Source: an uncultured Clostridia bacterium
GTDB taxonomy: Bacteria > Bacillota > Clostridia > Christensenellales > CAG-917
Assembly: GCA_944360115.1 (NCBI GenBank)
Contig: CALVTH010000007.1
Location: 1-47,922 of the forward strand
DNA: 47,922 nt
Direction of reading: 5' to 3'
Made by a program: the position numbers and the translations under genes. Positions 41,672-47,922 of this stretch are shown in pieces. The notes below the pieces were generated by a model. The model searched no databases. It had not been told where the DNA came from and saw only the letters and a program-made list of their open reading frames with translations. Position 1 is the first letter of the stretch. Each line of letters starts with the position of its first letter.

Positions 41672-41700
41672 GTTAGGCCTCCTTGGTTTGTTTTTACCTC

Positions 41701-41754
41701 CCTCGGGTTCAGCGCCGAAACTACCTGAAAGGAACAATCCCGACTCCGCCGAGG
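41701..41754 (-). promoter_or_regulatory. Structured rpsB leader, possible S2 autoregulatory site
   Basis: The minus-strand leader closes a helix CCTCGG (41754-41749) with CCGAGG (41706-41701). Inside, GGA/TCC (P2) and TTCAG/CTGAA (P3) can form, giving a three-way junction. Its 3' strand leads into GGGAGG, about 30 nt before rpsB. Ribosomal operons are often controlled by their own protein through such leaders. This is inference; I do not recognise a catalogued motif here. Confidence 0.45.
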
Positions 41755-41769
41755 TGCGCGGTGCTTTAA

Positions 41770-41798
41770 ATTATAAATTATTATTCATCTCTTGGCAA
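41770..41798 (-). promoter_or_regulatory. Promoter of rpsB-tsf
   Basis: On the minus strand TTGCCA (41798-41793, 5 of 6), 17-bp spacer, TATAAT (41775-41770, perfect). The start near 41763 leaves a leader of about 90 nt. The -35 abuts the terminator of the upstream gene. Confidence 0.86.
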
Positions 41799-41829
41799 GA
41801 AAAAACGCGCAAAAAAATCGGCGTTTTTC
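41799..41829 (-). terminator. Terminator after the DUF1292 gene
   Basis: Arms AAAAACGC and GCGTTTTT around a loop of about 12 nt; the minus strand has T-runs within and after the stem. A GC-rich stem lies just before it (about 41857-41876). Together they end the rarA-to-DUF1292 unit immediately before the rpsB promoter. Confidence 0.65.
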
Positions 41830-41880
41830 ACGAAAATTCCCTGCCCTGTCGGAACGCGCCGCCGCGCGGCGCGGAAGGGG

Positions 41881-42204
41881 TTATTCCCCGTCCTCGCCGT
41901 CGAGGCCGTATTTCTCCATTTCCTTGACGAATTCGTCGAAAACCTTCTGCAATTCCTCTTCGCTTTCGATCGCGACGAAAATGTCGTTGCCCGCATCGTC
42001 CTCGCGGATTTCGTAAATGAGGACTTCGTCCTCTTCGATGTCGGGAAGTTTCTCGACGGGTTTCATGACGACATACCACTTGTCGTCGACATCGAGAGTG
42101 GCGAGATGATAGAAATCCTCGTCGACATCGCGCTCTTCGTTGTACAGCGTGATGATATCGTCGTCTTCGTTCATGTTTTCCTGATCTTCGAAAAAGTCGG
42201 ACAT
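41881..42204 (-). CDS. DUF1292 family protein (YrzB type)
   Basis: A very acidic 107-residue protein (start MSDFFEDQENMNEDDDIITL, then YHLATLDVDDKWYVVMKPVE and DEVLIYEI). It matches the DUF1292/YrzB family, usually found next to ruvX (yrrK-yrzB in B. subtilis). The function is unknown. The ATG is preceded by AAAGGAGCAATTT. It lies 46 nt after ruvX and ends its unit before a terminator. Confidence 0.9.
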   Translation of the reverse strand: MSDFFEDQENMNEDDDIITLYNEERDVDEDFYHLATLDVDDKWYVVMKPVEKLPDIEEDEVLIYEIREDDAGNDIFVAIESEEELQKVFDEFVKEMEKYGLDGEDGE

Positions 42205-42250
42205 AAATTGCTCCTTTGCGGCGTGCGCTTTCCGCGCCGCGCCGCGATAA

Positions 42251-42679
42251 TCATACCCCGAGTCCGCCCCTGCCGTCAAGATAGGATTGCAGTATGATCG
42301 TCGCCGCCACCTTGTCGATGACTTTCTTGCGTTTGTCGCGTCGGACATCGGCTTCTATCAGCAGTCTTTCCGCCGACACGGTGGTCAGCCGCTCGTCGGT
42401 GTAAAACACGGGCAATCCGCTTTTCTCGCCCAGCAACGCGCCGAATTCCCGCGTGAGCGCGGCGCGCGGTCCTTCCGTGCCGTCCATATTCTTGGGCAAT
42501 CCCAGCACGAAAGCGTCGGCGTCCTCGCGTCCGGCGTATTCCGTGAAATATTCCGCGTCCTTCGCGGCGTCGCCCGACCGCACATAGGTCTCGCGCGGGT
42601 TTGCGCATATACCCAGCAGATCGCTTACGGCAACGCCTATCCTGACATCGCCGACATCCAGTCCTATCTTGCGTTTCAT
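42251..42679 (-). CDS. ruvX: RuvX/YqgF RNase H-fold nuclease (pre-16S rRNA processing)
   Basis: A 142-residue RNase H-fold protein with the family motifs IGLDVGDVRIGVAVSD, VLGLPKNMDGTEGP, VFYTDERLTTVSAER and KVIDKVAATIILQSYLD. YqgF processes the 5' end of 16S rRNA in E. coli; a Holliday-junction role has also been proposed. ATG 42679 overlaps the permease stop (ATGA), so it is translated with the ABC genes. Confidence 0.94.
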   Translation of the reverse strand: MKRKIGLDVGDVRIGVAVSDLLGICANPRETYVRSGDAAKDAEYFTEYAGREDADAFVLGLPKNMDGTEGPRAALTREFGALLGEKSGLPVFYTDERLTTVSAERLLIEADVRRDKRKKVIDKVAATIILQSYLDGRGGLGV

Positions 42680-44433
42680 CCCAGCATACCTCCTCTGTTG
42701 CCGCCGCCGAAGCCGCCCTTTCCTCCGTCGAGGAATCCGCCGCCGCGCGTCGGTCTGACCGCTCCGTCCGACGACCTCTCGCCCATTGCCGCGTACAGTT
42801 CTTCCGCCCTGTCGAAAAGCAGATAGCACATCACGCCCGCGACCACCGCGGCGACGATTATGCACAGCGCCCAGTATATGGCGAACGCCGCCGTTTCTCC
42901 GAGCGTCGGCACGAACATCATAGCAAGCACGGCGAACGCTATGAACAACGCTCCCGCCGCAAAGCCTATGAGCACGGGCGCAAGCATACGGGTGTTCTGG
43001 CGCTGCACATCGTACAGACTCTGCCAGTCGAAATACGGTCGGCGCATGTCGAACATAATGGACATTGCGTTCAGCCCCGCGCATACGGTGAACATCACCA
43101 CTCCGATAAGCAGGGCGTTGACGATGTGGATTTTGTCAAACGCCGCGATAATGACGAAGAGCAACACGGCGCTGACCGCGTTTGCTATGTTGGCGAGGAC
43201 GAATTTTGCAAGCACCGCGGTTTTGCCCGAAATGGGCAGCGAGCGCGTGACATAGAAGGACTTCCCTTCCCGCGTGAACGCCATGAGCGCGAAATAATTG
43301 CTGCCTCCGAGCATGACTCCCAGCATGAGCAGTATGCCCGTCTGCATCATCTCGTCGAGGGGCACGAAGTTCTCCCCCTGATTGGTGCCCGCGTCCGTGC
43401 TTATGAAGAAAAACACCGCGATCAGCGAAGTGACGAAAACGCTTGTGGACATCGAAAGCGCAAGCGCGGGGAAACGGAAAATGTTCTTGACATCGGCAAT
43501 CAGAAGCGCGGACAAAAGGCTGTGTTTCTTGCAGATTTTGTCGGATTTGTCGGCGGTGGCGGAGGTGCTCTCCGAACTCACTCTGACCGCGCGCTTGTAG
43601 AAGGCGGCGGACAGCGCGAACACCAGCGCAACCAGCCCCGCCCAGATCCCGAAAGATATGCCGAGATTGACCCACGGGTCGATCCCCAGACACATAGACG
43701 CCAGCGCTTTGTCGGGATAAAGCACCGTGGCCACCCTTCTGAACGCGCGCACCACCGTTTCGCTCAGCGTCTCGATGTCGCCCACCGACGACAGATTGGG
43801 TATGAGCAGGAAGTAGGCGGCGAACAACGCCATATAAAGGATTATGAGCGCAACTGTGCTGAACAGGGTTTTTTTCTTGAGGAAGGAAGCCACCCACATA
43901 GCGGGCAACGACAATAATGTCGCAATCGCCAGCGGCAGTATGGGCGCGACCGCGGCAATGAACGGCACCAGAGCGAAAAACGCCGCCGAAAAAGTTCCGC
44001 CCGCCGCATACGCCGCACCCGAAAAAGTGTAAAGCGTGGGCAGGAGAAGATAGGCGGTGATTGCCAGTTCGCCGATGTAGACTTTGGACAGCCGCGCGAA
44101 GAAAACCGCCGATGTGCGCAAAGGAAGCGCCGACACGAAACCCGTGTCGCCCGCCGTGTACAACGCGGATGTGAGCGTCGGAAGCGCAAAGAACAGCACC
44201 ATGCCCTGCGCCGCCGCGGTGAGGACGACGACGCCCTCGACCACCAGCGAATAGCGCACCGCGAGCGGTGCGACCGACGCCACCGAGGTGCATATCATCA
44301 CCATAAGCGGCAGACAGCAAAGCCCCATGATGACGCTTTGCGGCAGTTTGAACCGCCCCATGACATGGCGACGCGAGCCGTCGCGGAGCAACACGCGGAG
44401 CATGAGGCGGTAGTCTTTCAGCCACGCTTTCAC
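42676..44433 (-). CDS. ABC transporter permease of unknown substrate
   Basis: A 585-residue membrane protein with about 12-14 hydrophobic segments in two halves. They are joined by a polar stretch near residue 275 (RVSSESTSATADKSDKICKK), as in fused ABC-2-type exporter permeases. The C-terminus is an unusual Gly-rich tail (GGGFLDGGKGGFGGGNRGG). The start is GTG 44433 overlapping the stop of its ATPase. The substrate cannot be read from sequence. Confidence 0.82.
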   Translation of the reverse strand: MKAWLKDYRLMLRVLLRDGSRRHVMGRFKLPQSVIMGLCCLPLMVMICTSVASVAPLAVRYSLVVEGVVVLTAAAQGMVLFFALPTLTSALYTAGDTGFVSALPLRTSAVFFARLSKVYIGELAITAYLLLPTLYTFSGAAYAAGGTFSAAFFALVPFIAAVAPILPLAIATLLSLPAMWVASFLKKKTLFSTVALIILYMALFAAYFLLIPNLSSVGDIETLSETVVRAFRRVATVLYPDKALASMCLGIDPWVNLGISFGIWAGLVALVFALSAAFYKRAVRVSSESTSATADKSDKICKKHSLLSALLIADVKNIFRFPALALSMSTSVFVTSLIAVFFFISTDAGTNQGENFVPLDEMMQTGILLMLGVMLGGSNYFALMAFTREGKSFYVTRSLPISGKTAVLAKFVLANIANAVSAVLLFVIIAAFDKIHIVNALLIGVVMFTVCAGLNAMSIMFDMRRPYFDWQSLYDVQRQNTRMLAPVLIGFAAGALFIAFAVLAMMFVPTLGETAAFAIYWALCIIVAAVVAGVMCYLLFDRAEELYAAMGERSSDGAVRPTRGGGFLDGGKGGFGGGNRGGMLG

Positions 44434-45278
44434 GCTTTGTCACCTCCGTCGGCGGGAGTGTCCGCGCCCGATTTGCGCACTCCGTCCGTCGCGGCGGACT
44501 GCGCCGCGCGCCCGTCTCCGCTCCCCTCTTCATCGAAGGCAAACCCGCGGGAGTCCTTGTCCGCGGTTATCGACAGGAACAGTTCTTCCAGCGAGGAATC
44601 CAGCCCGGAGGAGCGCAACTCCGCCGTTGTGCAGTCGGCAATCAGTTTGCCGTGGTCGATGATTCCGACCCTGTCGCAGATTTTTTCGACGACATCGAGG
44701 ACATGCGAACTGAAAAACACGCTGTTGCCCTTGGCGGTGTGTTCTTTCATCAGCATTTTGAGGTTGTAGGACGACTTGGGGTCAAGCCCGGTCATCGGCT
44801 CGTCGAGCACCCACAACTGCGGCTCGTGTATAAGCGCGCCGATAATGCTGAGTTTCTGTTTCATTCCGTGCGAATACGAGCTGATTGGCTTTCCGATGTC
44901 GCCTTGCAGGTCGAACAAATCCACATACCGCGCAAGGCGTTTCCTGCGCTCGGATACGGGCACATCGTACACATCACACATAAAGGTGACGAATTCCGTT
45001 CCCGTCAGCCTCTCGTACATGGCGTGGTCGTCGGACACATAGCCGACGAAACGCTTGGCTTTGAGCGGCTCGGAGCGCATATCCGCGCCGTTGACGGCAA
45101 TCGAACCCTGCGTGTAATCCAGCACGCCGGTGACGCACTTTATCGTGGTGGATTTTCCCGCGCCGTTGGGTCCTATGAACCCGTATATTTCACCGTCTTT
45201 GACGGTGAGCGACAGATTGTCGACGGCGGGAATCCCGCTTTTTGCGTATGTCTTTGTGAGTCCGGAGATTGTAAGCAT
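44430..45278 (-). CDS. ABC transporter ATP-binding protein
   Basis: A 282-residue ATPase. Walker A GPNGAGKST (36-44), signature SYSHGMKQKLS (134-144; SHGMK instead of LSGGQ, common in ABC-2-type exporters), Walker B LWVLDEP (155-161) and switch histidine in FFSSHVLD. The last ~45 residues are a disordered, charged tail. It energises the permease encoded next, with which it overlaps by 4 nt. It lies 117 nt after rarA. Confidence 0.92.
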   Translation of the reverse strand: MLTISGLTKTYAKSGIPAVDNLSLTVKDGEIYGFIGPNGAGKSTTIKCVTGVLDYTQGSIAVNGADMRSEPLKAKRFVGYVSDDHAMYERLTGTEFVTFMCDVYDVPVSERRKRLARYVDLFDLQGDIGKPISSYSHGMKQKLSIIGALIHEPQLWVLDEPMTGLDPKSSYNLKMLMKEHTAKGNSVFFSSHVLDVVEKICDRVGIIDHGKLIADCTTAELRSSGLDSSLEELFLSITADKDSRGFAFDEEGSGDGRAAQSAATDGVRKSGADTPADGGDKA

Positions 45279-45395
45279 AATACCTGTCCGAATCGAATTT
45301 GTATTGCGACGGCAGTCGTCCGTCGTCGGTTGCCGTGTTCCGTGTCCGCCGCGCGCGACGGCGCGAGCGTTGCGCCGCTCCGCGCCGATTTGCCC

Positions 45396-46727
45396 TTATT
45401 TATGCGGCGAAGTGTTGCCCGCGGGCTTGGTTTTCGCGCTCTTGACGCGCATTTCCTGCCGCTCTTTTATGACCTGCTCGAAGCCGTTGTCGGACGGCGT
45501 GTAGAACACGCTGTCCTTGATTTCGTCGGGCAGATACTGCTGCTCCACCCAGCCGCCGTAATCGTGCGGATATTTGTATCCCGTGATTTTCTCGCCCCTG
45601 TAGTTGGGGTCGCGCAGATACACCGGCACGCTCTCGTGCACGACGGTCTTGACCGCGCGCTCCGCGGAATACAACGCGCCGACCACGCTGTTGGACTTGG
45701 GAGCTTCCGACACATATATTATGGCTTCGGTGAGCGGTATTCTGCCTTCGGGCAGCCCGATTTTCTCGAAAGCGTGCATTGCGGACACCGCCACGACGAG
45801 AGCGTTGGGGTCGGCAAGTCCGACATCCTCGGCGGCGTGAATGACTATACGGCGCGCCACCAGCATAGGGTCGGCGCCCGCTTCGATGAGCCGCTCCGCC
45901 CAGTAGACGGCGGCGTTGGAATCGCTGCCGCGCATACTCTTTATGAAAGCGGAAATGATGTCGTAATACATACTTTCGTCAAATCCGAGAGCCTTCTGCT
46001 GTATGGATTGCTCCGCCACGACTTCGTCGACGCGCACCACTCCGTCGGAATCGGCGTGCGTCGTGATTGCGGCAAGTTCCAGCGCGTTGAGCGCCGTTCT
46101 GAGGTCGCCGCCCGCCGTCCGCGCCAGATGTCTGAGCGCGCCGTCGGTCACCTCGAGTTTCATTGCGCCGAGCCCGCGCTCCTTGTCGGCAAGCGCGTGC
46201 CTGAGCCCTTTTTCGATGTCGGCGTCGGACAGCCGCGAGAATTCGAACACCCTGCAACGGGATACGATTGCGCGCGTCATCGAAGCGTAAGGATTTTCCG
46301 TGGTCGAGCCGATGAACACAATGAAACCCTGCTCGATTGCCTGCAAAACGCTGTCGGACTGGGCTTTGTTCCAGCGGTGGCACTCGTCGAGCATGAGATA
46401 AGTGCGCCTGCCGCTGACGCGGAGCCGCTCGCGCGCCTCCTCGATGACCTTTTTCGCGTCGGCAACCCCGCTTGTCACGGCGTTGAGTTTGGCAAATGCC
46501 GCGTTGGTATTCTGCGCAATTATGTGCGCAAGCGTGGTCTTGCCCGTGCCGGGAGGACCGTAAAAGATGCAACTGCCCAGCCTATCGGCGGCGATTGCGC
46601 GACGGAGCAACGACCCTTGCCCCACGATTTTATCCTGTCCGATAAATTCCTCGAGGGAACGGGGACGCATACGCTCGGCGAGCGGCGCCATGTTTTCGAG
46701 GTTGTTCTGCAAATCGAATAAGTCCAT
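45396..46727 (-). CDS. rarA: Replication-associated recombination protein RarA (MgsA)
   Basis: A 443-residue AAA+ ATPase related to clamp-loader subunits. Walker A GPPGTGKTT (57-65), Walker B LMLDECHRW (D114, E115), sensor 1 GSTTENP, and the C-terminal tetramerisation region (GSDSNAAVYWAERLIEAGAD, HDYGGWVEQQYLPDE). It acts at stalled forks with SSB. The usual box is DEIHR; here DECHR. The leader is about 165 nt with repeats and a hairpin. Confidence 0.95.
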   Translation of the reverse strand: MDLFDLQNNLENMAPLAERMRPRSLEEFIGQDKIVGQGSLLRRAIAADRLGSCIFYGPPGTGKTTLAHIIAQNTNAAFAKLNAVTSGVADAKKVIEEARERLRVSGRRTYLMLDECHRWNKAQSDSVLQAIEQGFIVFIGSTTENPYASMTRAIVSRCRVFEFSRLSDADIEKGLRHALADKERGLGAMKLEVTDGALRHLARTAGGDLRTALNALELAAITTHADSDGVVRVDEVVAEQSIQQKALGFDESMYYDIISAFIKSMRGSDSNAAVYWAERLIEAGADPMLVARRIVIHAAEDVGLADPNALVVAVSAMHAFEKIGLPEGRIPLTEAIIYVSEAPKSNSVVGALYSAERAVKTVVHESVPVYLRDPNYRGEKITGYKYPHDYGGWVEQQYLPDEIKDSVFYTPSDNGFEQVIKERQEMRVKSAKTKPAGNTSPHK

Positions 46728-46737
46728 AATCTTCCGC

Positions 46738-46770
46738 TTTTCCGTCCGTTTTCCGTCGGTTTTCCGTCCG
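46738..46770. repeat. Three tandem 11-bp repeats before rarA
   Basis: TTTTCCGTCCG, TTTTCCGTCGG and TTTTCCGTCCG follow one another exactly (46738, 46749, 46760), 11 nt upstream of the rarA start. In the rarA transcript the units read as CGGACGGAAAA-like boxes, with a further TTTCCG-like copy at about 46775. Confidence 0.8.
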
Positions 46771-46897
46771 CGGGTTTCCGCGCGCCTTCGAAAACCGCTC
46801 TGCGAGAACCCTTTTCCGTACGGTCGGGCAAACCCGACGACCGCCCCGCAAAACCGTTTTTTGCCGCGTCGCCTGCTTCCCGCCGTCCGTAATGGAA

Positions 46898-46926
46898 ATT
46901 ATATTGTATTTCGCGCGCAAAGTAAA
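46898..46926 (-). promoter_or_regulatory. Promoter of the rarA-ABC-ruvX unit
   Basis: On the minus strand TTTACT (46926-46921), 17-bp spacer, perfect TATAAT (46903-46898). The start near 46891 gives a leader of about 165 nt. Confidence 0.68.
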
Positions 46927-47086
46927 GCGGCAACGAGCGCACAACGGGGTGCAACACTAAGGACAATCGAAATTCAAATCAAATTTTGTTAAATAAGGTT
47001 AATATCTGCCGTCAGAATTTTTTAGTCGATTTCTAATTTATTGTTATAGATAGATTATTGTACAGAAAGCAATAAAACAATGTAAA

Positions 47087-47922
47087 TCAATGATTGTCCG
47101 TCTCCACAACGGGCGCAAAACCGATTTTTATGTCGAGCGGGATGCTTCCGAGTTTTACTGACGGCACGCCAAACATGGCAGTGCCGTTTACCGTCATCGC
47201 CCTGGTCTCCCCTTTCTCGAAGGTAATGCTGTGGCGCACGCCGTCGTGTATGAAATCTATCCTGGCGCCGTTCACGCAAGCGGGAAAAGACGGCTTCACC
47301 GTCATATTGCCGTCGCGCTCCGATATTCCCATTTCAACTGTATATTGCAGCATTTTCGGCGGTTTCGGACTCTTTATCAGCAGTTTTTCCATACTTTTCT
47401 TTTTACCCGTGCCCGCCCCGAACGCAAGTTGCATTGCCGTGTCGGATGTCAGCGCTCGCGCCAGCGTGACTATGTCGTCACTTTCGCCGACAACGCTTAT
47501 GCGCCGCTTGCCGCTGCCGAGCGTACGCACATTCAGAGGCGGTATGAATCCCTTGTCGATATAGTTTTCCAGCCTCAGGGCGTACGCCGTCTCGTCGAGA
47601 TTTTCCCTTTCGCTCTGCCTCGACAATGCATTGAAAAACGCCCTTATAGTTTTTTCATCCGATTTTTTCAACACCTCGTATTTTGCCATAATTTTCAGCG
47701 GATTGTAATATCGAGAGAAATCAAACAAAGTCAGAAGTCGCAACGACAAAAAACAATTCTCCGTGTAAAAAACCGTCTCGTCGGCAAGGTCGCCGAAAGT
47801 TTTTGCGAATGTCGCGCCCTCGTAACCCAGTTTTTCGGCGCATACCCTGTTGAACACCGCATTGCGCTTCAGCGCTCGGAAATCCGACGACGACGCGGCG
47901 CGTGCGGGGTGCGCGGCTATTC
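47087..47922 (-). CDS. Unknown protein, 5' end cut by the window edge
   Basis: The reading frame is open from the stop at 47087 to the right edge, so the gene is partial. An internal GTG at 47857 is not a convincing start because coding-like sequence (SSDFRALKRNAVFNRVC) continues upstream of it. The visible ~277 residues have a helical first half (FSRYYNPLKIMAKYEVLKKS, SDEKTIRAFFNALSRQSE). A beta-rich C-terminal half follows (MGISERDGNMTVKPSFPACV, RIDFIHDGVRHSITFEKGE, GVPSVKLGSIPLDIKIGF). There is no signal peptide or membrane segment in the visible part. I recognise no family. It is followed by an AT-rich spacer. Confidence 0.75.
   Translation of the reverse strand, partial: IAAHPARAASSSDFRALKRNAVFNRVCAEKLGYEGATFAKTFGDLADETVFYTENCFLSLRLLTLFDFSRYYNPLKIMAKYEVLKKSDEKTIRAFFNALSRQSERENLDETAYALRLENYIDKGFIPPLNVRTLGSGKRRISVVGESDDIVTLARALTSDTAMQLAFGAGTGKKKSMEKLLIKSPKPPKMLQYTVEMGISERDGNMTVKPSFPACVNGARIDFIHDGVRHSITFEKGETRAMTVNGTAMFGVPSVKLGSIPLDIKIGFAPVVETDNH

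Larger units (their letters stand above)
46728..47086. other. Intergenic region: rarA leader and AT-rich spacer
   Basis: No gene is seen. The left part (46728-46890) is the GC-rich rarA leader with an 11-bp triple repeat (46738-46770) and a stem TCGGG/CCCGA (about 46824-46837) extended by CGG/CCG. The right part (about 46960-47086) is very AT-rich for this genome and follows the stop of the minus-strand gene at the right edge. A weak TTATTG/CAATAA stem there might end that gene. Confidence 0.6.

Noticed and set aside
44652..46721. 689-codon plus-strand frame opposite the ABC ATPase and rarA
   Set aside because: Antisense to recognised AAA+ and ABC genes.

Overview
The window is chromosomal, housekeeping DNA from an endospore-forming Bacillota bacterium, most likely a member of the Clostridia. 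The evidence is a spoIIAA-spoIIAB-sigF operon followed by a short clostridial-type spoVAC-spoVAD-spoVAE set (no spoVAA, AB, AEa or AF), a yunB homologue, ThiI without a rhodanese domain, a MutL of the endonuclease type, both MutS and MutS2, and the classic Firmicutes rimP-nusA-ylxR-ylxQ-infB-rbfA block. Base composition is GC-rich for this class (judged by eye), with strong G/C preference at third codon positions. That preference produces very long false open frames on the antisense strand of most genes. I cannot name the genus.

Layout, left to right. 1-250: two tRNA genes (CAU, probably Ile2, and Pro-UGG) on the minus strand behind a clear vegetative promoter. 369-4157: forespore genes on the plus strand (anti-sigma switch, SigF, SpoVA channel and cargo proteins) with a terminator between the two blocks. 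4345-5013: yunB, convergent. 5158-13787: plus-strand run pheS-pheT-mutS2-membrane protein-cysteine desulfurase-thiI. 13788-14078: convergent gap filled by a degenerate ~22 bp repeat array. 14079-16442: a class A penicillin-binding protein on the minus strand, divergent from miaB-mutS-mutL-miaA-ynbB (16539-24941). 24942-25544: second convergent gap, with an 18 bp repeat array and several hairpins. 25545-34366: one tightly overlapping minus-strand operon rimP-nusA-ylxR-ylxQ-infB-rbfA-nrnA-truB-ribF-nfo-like. 34613-41671: minus-strand rpsB-tsf, pyrH and frr-uppS-cdsA-dxr-rseP, split by two terminators and an internal promoter. 41881-46727: minus-strand rarA, ABC transporter ATPase and permease, ruvX and a DUF1292 gene. 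47087 to the right edge: a minus-strand protein of unknown function cut by the window end.

Functionally the genes cover forespore-specific transcription and DPA uptake, tRNA charging and modification (PheST, ThiI with its sulfur donor, MiaA and MiaB, TruB), mismatch repair and recombination (MutS, MutL, MutS2, RarA, RuvX), translation initiation, elongation and recycling (IF2, RbfA, RimP, S2, EF-Ts, RRF), and envelope lipid synthesis (Dxr, UppS, CdsA) with a site-2 protease. I found no phage, IS element, CRISPR, toxin-antitoxin or defence system. The parts most worth a second look are non-coding (the two repeat arrays in convergent gaps, structured leaders of rpsB, rimP, miaB and rarA) or family variants (a ~57-residue insertion in SpoVAD, a MutS2 without Smr domain, a 46-codon ORF translationally coupled to spoVAC).
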